Source: Azolla caroliniana (Eukaryota; Polypodiophyta). From it: 64,000 bases of DNA. Below are positions 32,354-41,703 of this stretch, one piece after another. Position numbers and translations under genes: made by a program. How positions within the stretch are numbered: position 1 is the stretch's first letter; each line of letters begins with the position of its first letter. The notes beneath the pieces are model-generated. The model saw only the letters and a list, made by a program, of their open reading frames with translations. It was not told the origin of the DNA and did no database searches. The DNA lies in assembly GCA_043228905.1 (NCBI GenBank), contig JBHGNT010000018.1, positions 10,354,001 to 10,418,000 on the forward strand. The letters are read 5' to 3'.

Positions 32354-35300
32354 TCAATCTATAAGCAAATCAGGCAGAGCAGGCTCCTCTGGCGCTGATT
32401 GTTCTAGACTGTTTTCATTCGTGTCATCTCCAAGCTCTCCTGAATCTGATGTATGGTCAAACTGTGCTACATCTTCCAGGTCCACCAGCTCCCCTGCTTC
32501 TTCATCAATTGGTTCCATTGGTTCTCGTGAAGTCATCTGGAACATCTCTGTCTCGTTGATGTGTTTTGCTCCGACTTCTTGATCCTGATCTGGATAGTCC
32601 CAGATTCCTGTGATCCTCATTTTGATGAAGTTAACTTGAGTAGGGTCCTTCTCCAATGCAACACAGTTTCTAAACATCTTCAATGCACAAGCTGTCGTTG
32701 TACCTAATGGTCGCATGAACACAAACAAGTATATATAAGAAGTAACGTCTTAAACTTGATTGACAGGATTGAAATTAAATATATATATTATACTTGTGCC
32801 AGAGAACAAGTCTAGGACCCAATCATCTGGATTCGAGAAGAGCTCTATGAGGCGGTTGATCAATCTTTGAGGTTTTTGATAAGGGTTCACCATACTTTTA
32901 TCCCCTGACACATGTCTTAATTTTTTGGTTACAGCTGGGCACATGATGTAGTTAACCACGTTACGCTCATTGACATGTGCTCTAGCCTTCTTCTTTGTAA
33001 TTGAATCATAGTAGCCCACACAAAAATGTTCGACCGCACTAACCATTCGATCGCCAGGGCTACGTGTAATATTTGTTTTGATCCTATAGAGAAAGAAAAT
33101 CAAGTATTAGAGGTGTAAATGTGTACATATAATAAGAAGTACTGTAATGAGTAAAAGCGAACTATAACGCACCAATGCATGTGTTCAGTGGCATGACAAC
33201 GAGACTTCAAAGCTGTTGTGACTGACAATGATTGCCCCATGCTATGAAATATGACTATCCTCCACAAGGGGGCCAATGTCAGTTCTGCGAAATCCTTTAC
33301 CATTTTCTCGAACTGAGGGTACTTGAAAGGCACATCATCATATGTTGATCCCACAATACGGAAACCATATGGTATGTCAGCTATCAGCAAAGTGTAGTGC
33401 CTTCTCGGTAACAGTTCGAGCATCTGGGATACTTCGCCATTGAAAACACTATAATGAAGCTGTTTGAAAGGATTAGACCTATGCAAAAAACTCTTTACAG
33501 TCTCCGAATCCTCGGGCAGTTCCATTTCCTTCCCTTTGGTCATTCTCTTCTCATATTTCGCACGTTCTAAGTGCGTGATGAAGGCCGCTGGAATACCGTC
33601 ATTATTGTCGTTGTTCTTTTTCGATTTTGATGGTTTCTGCAAGTGTCATTGTTGTTAGCAGGGAACATTAGTTTCTAACATATCAACATTCAAAAGACAC
33701 ATACCCATTCTCTAAATACAATAAAATATTCCTCCAATGCCTTGTAGGAAGAAGTTATCGGGCAGGCTTGTTCAACTTCTTCCCATGTCGGTAAACTCAG
33801 TTTTTGCATCATCAACTCCTGAATCTTCATGTATACCTTGTGACTGCACAATCAATATGAAATTAGAAATAAGATATTCAAAATAATTGAAGACTTTCAT
33901 GAAAAGGTATACTATAAACACTTACTTTTGCAAGTCTGTTACCATCTCGTCCAAACTAAATTCCTTGGCGACCACTCGAGATAGCACGGATATTAACAAT
34001 CTATCATCTTTGATACCTTGTAATGATCTCCAAGGTAAAAGTTTCATGTCCTCTACTAACTCCTCGATTACCAAGTCGCTTTTTCCCTTGGTCTTTGATT
34101 TGATCTCAACTTGTGGATCAATTCTTCCCTTTTTTGATCTTTGCCCCTTGACTTCTTTCCGCTCCCACATAGAGAATATTTTGTCTTGGAGATCCCACAC
34201 CTCTCCAGTTCGAAAAGCTAGTTGAAACCAAGAATCATATTTTCGGAGACCTTCGGATTTGGTACTCTCATCCACTGCAATCCCTACTTCCAATAAACAC
34301 TGACGTCGCAATCCAGGCCACAATCTTGGACCAAAACAATTCAAGGCATCGAGGTATTCATGATGAAAAAATCTTATCCTCTCTATACATGACATCTTTT
34401 GCCTATAATCGTTGTCATTGTTATGGTCCCATGCGAGCAGCTTCGCCTCCTCGTGAGTTAGTCCTGCATATACCTTACATTCGGCGTATTTGAAGAACGG
34501 CGTGAGAGGATATTCTTTGACAAGCTGTCGTCGAGCTTCGGCCGAATGTGATCCTCCGATTACATAGTATGTGTAATCGTCTGCAGAGCTATACTTGAAA
34601 TCTGCTACTGTTGGGCATTGTTCTTGATCAACCATTACCAAAAATGGCACCACAGTAGCGTGAGGATTGATTTTCATTTTGCTTTTTAGGTTTTGCACAT
34701 GGACGGAGTGCGGCTCCCTAATTTCCAAGGGACGTCTTCCAGTCATGGGGTCAATGGGGGGCCTTTGGATAGAAGTAATGGGCAAATGAAATAGCTGGCC
34801 CCTGCGCACAAGTTTAGTCTTCACAATATTTTCTCTTATTTTATTTTGTTCTGACGTCAGGACACCAGAAGATAGTTGTCCGCCTGGAGCCACGACGTCG
34901 ACTTGTTGGTCGTCTTCTTCTTCCACGAACTCTAATATTTCTTCTTCTTCTTCTTCGGGTCGTGGTCGTTTAGTATATTTCTTTTGAACAGGATTTGTCT
35001 TCCTAGACTTTTTCGGTGGAGTTTCTGCTTCACCGGTCATCATCTCTCCTGTCACGTACGGCCGAAGAGCTACCAACAAGTTATTTTTCGTTTGCAGGTC
35101 TTTACGCAAAGCCTTGGGATTGCAAGATTCGGGTACTAGGTTTCCCTCATCAAGTCGCAATCGCCTGTTGCCAACTGAGCTCGAGACGTCGATTAAAATA
35201 CTTGTAGAGTCAATGTCTTCGTACTCTAGCTTGGTTACATGCCCATAATTAAATGTTTTTCCAAGCTGAAGTTTCCCTTCCCCGTCCGATTTTGCCGTTA

Positions 35301-35927
35301 TCAATAACAGCACCCCATCCTCCTCGACATAAGAGAGACACCATTCAAGTTCGGGGTAATCCTTATATTTCACCTCAACCGTTTTCTCCTCTTGCGTACT
35401 ACCTTTGTTGATTTTGGTAGTAGCCACAGATGACTTGGATCCTCCTTCCCCCGTTGAGTCAAATAAATTCTTTTTACTCGTGTCCTTCATGAAGGAGCCA
35501 GAATCTTGTTTTGTCGGAGATCGAATCTTCAATCTAAATGAAGGAACTTTTTGTCTGGGTTCACTGAAATTAAAAACGTTGGTGAAAACATAGAAACAAC
35601 GTACAATTTTATCTAAATCACGCAAATTATCATTTAAATTACGTCAATTTTATGGTCCCATGCGATAGTTTTTTATCGCAAAAACAACATTTTTTTCAAC
35701 CAAAATCCGATGCAGTGCATCGGATTTGCGTTGAAAGGCAGGACCTTCAACCAAAATCCGATGCACTACATCGGATTTTGGTTGAAGGTCCTGGCTTTCA
35801 GAATTGCTTTCCAAGTTCGTTGTACAAAATAAAATAAAATTTCTATGTGTTGAGGAAAGGAATCTTTAGGAATCTTAAAAAATGTAATGAATATTACTAA
35901 CCTGACGATTTTCTTTCCCTTGTTCAT
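32354..35927 (-). CDS. ParB-like domain fused to beta-class DNA amino-methyltransferase (six exons)
   Basis: Exons on the minus strand are 35927-35902, 35563-33926, 33843-33705, 33636-33173, 33083-32794 and 32703-32354. All introns are GT-AG (donors GTTAGT, GTAAGT, GTATGT, GTGCGT, GTATAA) and every phase joins cleanly into 969 codons (26+1638+139+464+290+350 nt). A Lys-rich start (MNKGKK) is followed by an unassigned region, an acidic Glu run (~213), and a ParB-like domain (~270-410: PHSVHVQNLKSKM, GGSHSAEARR ~344, DHNNDNDYRQKM ~388). The methyltransferase follows, with motif IV ADIPYGF (~686), VIFHSMGQS (~735) and motif I DLFSGTS (~846). Motif IV before motif I is the beta-class order, so N6-adenine or N4-cytosine DNA methylation is expected. 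DIPY in place of DPPY is unusual. The tail is acidic. The introns rule out bacterial contamination. Confidence 0.87.
35695..35793. repeat. Two adjacent hairpins built from AAATCCGATG repeats
   Basis: 35739-35763 and 35769-35793 are perfect 25-bp inverted repeats around a 5-base loop (CACTA). Just before them, 35695-35714 and 35716-35735 form a 20-bp stem with two mismatches around a single G. All four arms carry AAATCCGATG or its complement. They lie in intron 1 of the methyltransferase gene (35564-35901). Confidence 0.85.
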
Positions 35928-36225
35928 GGTTTGTGCCGGAGGTAGTGCTGTCCATGATGTGCTTCTGAGTGCTCGAAAATTGGCCTATGCTCTGAGCTCG
36001 ATGGATTCTTTCACGTGATAATGAAAATGAAATTTCTAACCTCCTTATATAGAAGACTTTAGCATTCTTTTTAAAATAAAAAATAATTTTTTAATTATTT
36101 GTTTTTTAGGAAAATTTCGGAAAATAATATAGTTAATCTAAGTGTTCGGGTAGTTATATAGTTAGGCTTCAGCATTCCTTAATTTTCTCAAAAGAAGGTT
36201 TTAGAATACAGTTAGACTCCCTCAA
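35928..36225. promoter_or_regulatory. Divergent promoter region between the two DT-1 genes
   Basis: 298 bp separate the two start codons. A minus-strand TATA box, CTATATAAGG (36043-36052), lies about 115 bp before the methyltransferase ATG. A weaker TATATAG (~36153) faces the transposase. An upstream ATG (35953-35955, minus) opens a short frame that would stop right after exon 1 splicing (CAG|TGA), overlapping the chosen start. Confidence 0.5.
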
Positions 36226-38898
36226 ATGTCTTCTTCTACAAGTAGAACATCTCTTTTTTCTATTGCCCCCTTTTCATTGTCAAACAACTCGTATTTCTCA
36301 ATAGAAGAGTACGACCACAAAAAACATTCGCGGCTTAAACAGAAAAGTGTGGCTCCTAGTACTTCGAATTCTCTATTTTCAATTGATCCTGTTGATGGCC
36401 CTCTTCATGCAAGCTTACAAGCGGACGATTCTTCGTCGATAGATAACAATAGCATTACTAAACCTCTAGCATTTAAAAGAGTTCCTCGACAAGTTAGTGA
36501 AAAGAGATTTAATTTCTTATGTTCTGATCGTCAACTTCTATGCGACTTGAACAAATCGTGTTGTGCGAATCTCTGTCTATCAACTTATGGAAAGTCAAGG
36601 TTACGTGAAACACGACAAAAATACTTGTCGCTTAATGGGGAAGAGCAAGATACATTTCTTCTTTCGCATATGCAACTTAAATTGGATCACAAAGAAGGGC
36701 CTAATTCAACGCAAGTTGAATATTTCCTTGGACTAAATACCAAGTGTTGTCGAGCAGCTTTTAAAATCACTCATAGCATTGGAAATATGCGGCTGCAACG
36801 AGTTCAAGAGCGACTTGTGAAGGGCTCCTAGGTATAGTTCGATCAAAATGGTTCTGGATGTAAGGGTCAAATTGGGCAACAGGCAATTAGGTGGATGGAG
36901 GTATATTTTTCAAAACAGTGCGAAGTTATGCCAATGACAGGAAGACTTCATTTGTCAGATAACTTTACTCGAAGGGAAGTTTACCAATCGTACAAGGACG
37001 ACATGTCTTCTGATGTTGAGCCTTACATACAGTACATGCATTTTAATCGACTATGGAGGTTACAATTTAATAACGTGGTTATCCCACGAAAGGTGCGAAT
37101 GGGAGTCTGCTCAATATGTGCGAGTTTAAAAAGTATGGCCAAGGGTGGAAAATCAGATGTAGAGATCAAGAATTACAAGAACCTGTTAAAAGAACATCGT
37201 GAAAGTCAGGCATTGGAACGTACTAAGGCTATGCATCACCGACAAAAAGTGTTTCAATCTCCCGAAAAGTATATGTGCATGATTATTGACGGCATGGATC
37301 AAAAGAAAACTTGTTTGCCGCATTTTCAAAGACTCCCCAAGGATATTGGAGATGAGTGTCTCGTGCAAATGCATCTAGTGGGTTGTTTGACATACTGTCA
37401 AACTATAAGACCGCAAGTGTTCTTAACTTATCCCAATATCCACAACGACCCTAATCTTACTGTCACTGTCATGCACAGGGTATTGCAATCATGGTCAGGT
37501 ATACTCCTGCCAGTTATATATGTGCAACTAGACAACACAGCAAGAGAGAATAAGAACTCAACTGTCTTCGGCTATCTAAGCATGCTAGTAGAGAGGGGCA
37601 TATTTAAAAAGATAAAGGTTAACTTCTTGTTGGTTGGTCATACCCATGATCACATAGATCAAATGTTCAGTAGGTTCTCAAAGAAACTTGCTCGCTGTAA
37701 TGCTTTCACACTTCCCACGCTATCCAAATTGATTAGTGAAGCATATACACCAAAGCCTGAAGTACAACACTTGGAAGAAGTATACGACTTTAAACGTTTT
37801 TGCATGGATAGTGACGGGACTAAAGGTAGGGTGCTTGCACCTCTTAATAATATAAGTTTCAACCATGTCTTCCTCATAAAACAAAGATCGGCCCACTTGA
37901 AGATGACGGTGTTGTTTGCGAAACAATACTCATCTAGTGCACAATGGGAGCCCCAAGAAGGTTGTAGGCTCCTTCTTCATATCCCAGATGAACCTCTACA
38001 TGGTGCACAACAAATGCCATATGATGATCGTAAAAATGTAGCACCAAATAGTACTATTGATGAACAAAGGGCATATTGGTTGAGATGTCTAGCAGAGAAA
38101 CAAAATAATATTGATCGGACTAAGAAGTATGCCGGTGATGAGGATGTTGAATGGTGGGAGATTTTCTTCACCCATCAACGCACCATTTTAGATAATTACA
38201 TCGCCGGTTTATGGTCAATCCGTATCCCATTCACATGGAACATTGGGATGACATCAACGATATCGCAGACTCATCACCAACAATCGAATAATATGGAGCT
38301 TCATGATTTAGTTCGGCCACTGCAAAGAGATATTTATGTGGGAGCAAGAAAGTCACGTACTGTTGAGGCAAGATGGCAAGGTAATTTGCAAGAACTACAA
38401 GTGGGAATGTTGGTTGCAACATTAGCAGGGGACGATACCTTGGGCCATCCATTTTGGATTGCAAAAATTATTGAATTAGTAAGGGATTAAGAAAGTAGTC
38501 AGACAAAGTCAATAGTAGTCCATTGGTATCAGACAAATTCAACTGATGCATTTACAGGAAAGTATTCTTTAGAGATGGTTAAGGATGTCGGATGTTCAAG
38601 CAGAAAGAGAAGAAGAAAGAATATACCGAGCACGGCTACTCTCGCACTAGACCGTGTTAACATACTAGTATATGACTTCTCATTGACAAAATCAGGTCAT
38701 CTAAGACAAGCAACTATCAAGATAATAAAGGAGAAAATCCCAAACATGGTGTCAAACGAAATACAGAGAATAACTAGAAGCAATTCTCATAACCACAAAG
38801 ATGTTGGGTTGGAATTGGATGAGGATAATGCTTTGATTGCCACTGATGATGAGGATGAGACGTCAGAATGCTCTTCTAGTCCATCAGACATGTCTTAA
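36226..38898 (+). pseudogene. DUF7869/KDZ-like transposase with three in-frame stops
   Basis: One frame runs 891 codons from ATG 36226, broken only by TAG at 36829, TAG at 36835 and TAA at 38488; homology continues across each (DQNGSGCKGQIGQQAIRW after the first two, VHWYQTNSTDAFTGKYS after the third). The N-terminal part has a Cys-rich segment (CCANLCLSTYGKSRLRE) and CCRAAFKITHSIGNMRLQRV. The core has MIIDGMDQKK (~aa 352), VQLDNTARENKN (~433) and VGHTHDHIDQMFSRFSK (~471), the acidic/His positions of this RNase-H-fold transposase-like family. A Lys/Arg-rich stretch (SSRKRRRKN) and an acidic tail end the protein. All three stops could come from CAG or CAA by a single C-to-T change. The family name is from memory. 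An alternative 66-bp GT-AG intron (36817-36882) would remove two stops but also conserved residues. Confidence 0.8.
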
Positions 38899-39187
38899 TA
38901 TATTGGTTTGGTTCAAGCTGGGGATTGTTTTACTACATGATCGGAAACTTTGTAAATTTGTTTTGGATGTAAACTCACGAATATGTATAATTGTAACTGG
39001 TAGACATGTTGTAAATTATTTTGTAATTTTGGTGATGTATTTTTGGAGGCATTTTACTTATGACTCAAAGTGGTAGTCATGTTGAAATTCAATATATTTT
39101 GCCACCTTTTTTGAAAAGCTTTACGCATGCGTCGTGTCTTTTTGAAAACTGCGTGCTTTTGTGCCCTTTTTCGACGTAGTGTTCTCA
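38899..39187. other. DT-1 right non-coding arm
   Basis: Presumed 3' UTR of the transposase and the inner end region. The subterminal motif ACGCATGCGTCGT (~39122) is the inverted partner of the one at ~31692. Confidence 0.5.
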
Positions 39188-39225
39188 TAATGCGACATAT
39201 TACCTGTTTCAAATGACCTGGTGTT
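39188..39225 (-). repeat. Right terminal inverted repeat of DT-1
   Basis: The complement reads AACACCAGGTCATTTGAAAC then AGGTAATATGTCGCATT. It is followed by GTGT, the same four bases as those before the left repeat. Confidence 0.88.
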
Positions 39226-39229
39226 GTGT

Positions 39230-40158
39230 GCATCAAAAGGAGACTACACAACACATAGATCACATGTAATCTCACACACATGCCCTCAGACATTACATGC
39301 ACTCTTATTTGAACAACTCTTTAAGGAAAAGGAATTGAAGCATTTAGACATCAAGGAAAATTTTATCCAATAATCAATGATCAAGCTAGCTCATTGGGAA
39401 AGGTTTTCCATCTCTCAAGATCGAATTCAAGGTTTATAACTGGACTTTGGTAGAGCTGTGGTCTCTCATTATTCCGATGGAGTATTACATTGTAACTTGG
39501 GTAAATAAAATCTGTATTCACAATTAAAATAAAACATATTTGATCAAATACTGTTTGAATTTTACTTCTTAACCCTAAAATATCTTTGTATCTCTTGTTT
39601 GTACTCTTACTTCTCCTTTTTTCATGAACTCTTGTGCATAATCCTAATTGTTTGATGCATTGATCATGAAATCAACAACACATTGATAAGGTGGTGAGTG
39701 GTGATGAAGGGCATTGGAGGTGTTGAATTAGAATTAGAATTTTTATCGTCCATAAAGAGGCCAATTTTGACATATGGGACCAGAGTATACATGTGTTCTT
39801 GATATGTGTCTCCTTCCTAAGAAGGGGTATTCATACATTGAAGCACAAAGTCTCTATGTGTGAATAAAGCATACACATATGAACTCAACCTTCTCGGTGG
39901 TGTCTTAAGAATGGCACTTAAGTTATCACTCCCTCTTAGTATGTTAGGATATCTTGAACGAATTGGACTATATGTCGAACATGTGAAGACCAAGTGGTGT
40001 TGAATGTGGTGGAAGGGGGAAGATTGGTCATTTGGTATGTGTGGTGATTGTATAAAGTTACATCGGAGTGAATTGTGTGTCACACGTGCACATACATGCA
40101 CCGGGCCTCTATTTACAAGTGGTCATGGAGGAGGCAAATGATGCTTTGCCATGTTAGG
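39230..40158. other. Spacer between DT-1 and GY-D
   Basis: No coding signal, repeat or structure recognised. Confidence 0.45.
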
Positions 40159-40613
40159 TGTTACGGGCATGCCCATATAATATCCTGTGGTGAGAATTTA
40201 CCATAGTATTCTATACACGTGGATAAGTGCGAGGGTTAAACGAGAGTGTAAAGAAGGGGAGGATTACTTTTAATCGTCAACATTGAGATAACCCATTAGG
40301 CCAAGTGTGAACTTGCCTACGGGCCTTGGGTATTGCTATAAATATGAGGCCTAGCTACCCTCATTTCATCATCTCTTGACTACGTCGAGACTCAATTCTT
40401 GTGGTGGGTCAACTCTTGTAGCGAGCGCGCCAACACCAAGTACGACTCGACGCCACGATGGTGGTATGGGACGCCGATTGAGGCTCGAGTCCATCTCGAT
40501 CCCTTTGCTTGGGGGTGGTCGGGTGGATCAACGCTTTTCTTTCTCTCTCTCCTTTCTTATTTCTTATATCTTTTATGCTTATCATATGCTTACGTTAGAT
40601 CATAACTCTAATA
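40159..40613 (+). repeat. 5' LTR of GY-D
   Basis: 455 bp, with TATA box TATAAAT (40337-40343). It is followed by the primer-site-like TGGTATCTGAGC at 40616-40627. Confidence 0.88.
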
Positions 40614-40937
40614 GTTGGTATCTGAGCTTATGTTTCTAATATTTCCTTTGTTTATTTTTGTGTTCTTGATGGATGGTGATCGATCGACGTGCAGTTGACC
40701 TTGATCCAGATAGTGGTCAACAAAGGAACTTTGGTAACTCTTTCTTGTTTTTTTTTTCTATTTTTTCTTCTCCCATCTAATCATGTATATGGTCAATATG
40801 TAATTTTTTTCATTGATTCAATGATGTTGTAGTGGTAATTAATTGGTTGTATAAAACGTTTACATATGTGTTTGAGGTCAATACCTCATTTGACATATAT
40901 TTAATATGTGATTAGTGTCGTATGCGTACGAGGTTAA
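40614..40937 (+). other. GY-D primer binding site and leader
   Basis: TGGTATCTGAGC at 40616 resembles the initiator-Met primer site with one change. The rest is AT-rich leader up to the CO-2 insertion. GTTAA (40933-40937) is the left copy of the CO-2 target duplication. Confidence 0.7.
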
Positions 40938-41693
40938 TGTAAAGCTTTGACGCTATCAAATCTTTCGCCTCTCGGCCACAACCGAGACAACACGGATCAA
41001 TGCAGCAGAAAAATGAAAACAGAGACACAGAGAGATGAATACACAGGGTATAACGTGGAAAACCCTAAACGGGAAAAACCACGGGAGTGCACGACTCCAA
41101 CTACCACTATACACTGGAATATACAATGGCGAGCTGCAAGGCGACGACCTTGAGCTCGCTGTCCTCGCCACAGGCGGCGGTATTACACAGAGGCGTCGAC
41201 CTCTTCGTTTCTCTCTCTCTCTCTCTCGGCTGCTCTCACTTCGCTCCCTCTAAGTGGAAAAACAGACAATGAGCAACAACCACATAAAACTGTTTGCCCT
41301 AAGTCATATTTATACACATATGACTTTCGGGCTATTTACAAATATAGCCTCAAGGGCTCTTGGCAAACATATTCACAAATATGTCTCCGCATCCGGATCT
41401 CTCTCCGGGTACATTCATCATCCGGTTCCGTAACCGGGGTCTTCATCATCCGGCTCCGTAACCGGGGTCTTCATCATCCGGCTCCGTAACCGGGGTCTTC
41501 ATCATCCGGCTCCGTAACCGGGGTCTTCATCATCCGGTTCCGTAACCGGGGTCTTCATCATCCGGCTCCGTAACCGGGGTCTTCATCATCCGGCTCCGTA
41601 ACCGGGGTCTTCATCATCCGGTTCCGTAACCGCAACCGGGCTTGCCGTCATTCATCTCCGGACATCCCATCCGGAGGGACCGTAATCCCAACA
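40938..41693 (-). repeat. 3' LTR of CO-2
   Basis: Plus-strand TGTAAAGC to CCCAACA. It carries the 28-bp array (41414-41637) near the LTR start in element orientation. The next bases, ACTCCCCCTTCAC, are the complement of the polypurine tract. Confidence 0.92.
41414..41637. repeat. 28-bp minisatellite, eight units, in the CO-2 LTR
   Basis: Eight head-to-tail units start TTCATCATCCGG and are centred on CCGTAACCGGGG; one base (C or T) varies between units in the order T, C, C, C, T, C, C, T. There are no spacers between units. The same order recurs in the other LTR at 46286-46509. The last unit ends in GCAACCGGGC. Confidence 0.93.
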
Positions 41694-41703
41694 AACTCCC
41701 CCT

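Larger units (their letters stand above)
31591..39225. mobile_element. DT-1: 7.6-kb TIR DNA transposon with transposase and ParB-methyltransferase gene
   Basis: The ends are inverted repeats starting AACACC(G/A)GGTC, matching at 36 of the first 37-38 positions before they diverge. A candidate 4-bp target duplication GTGT lies at 31587-31590 and 39226-39229. A second inverted motif, ACGA(T/C)GCATGCGTA, lies about 100 bp inside each end (~31692 and ~39122). Inside are only two genes, diverging from 35928-36225: the methyltransferase (minus) and the transposase (plus). Both lie between the TIRs with no retroelement debris, which supports a single unit rather than chance neighbours. The 4-bp TSD is short and low-complexity, so it is weak evidence alone. 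Confidence 0.85.

Noticed and set aside
32354-33642. Three separate small genes, or a bacterial contaminant restriction-modification locus
   Set aside because: The pieces join through GT-AG introns with matching phases to the ParB-containing exon, and the whole lies between plant-type TIRs.
35597-35660. In-frame upstream extension of the large ParB exon as coding
   Set aside because: A clear acceptor (TTTCAG before 35563) and a phase-matched first exon at 35902-35927 fit better; the extension lacks a suitable ATG.
41414-41637. CRISPR-like array of eight 28-bp repeats
   Set aside because: The units are directly tandem with no spacers, they lie inside a plant LTR and are copied in the second LTR. 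It is a minisatellite.
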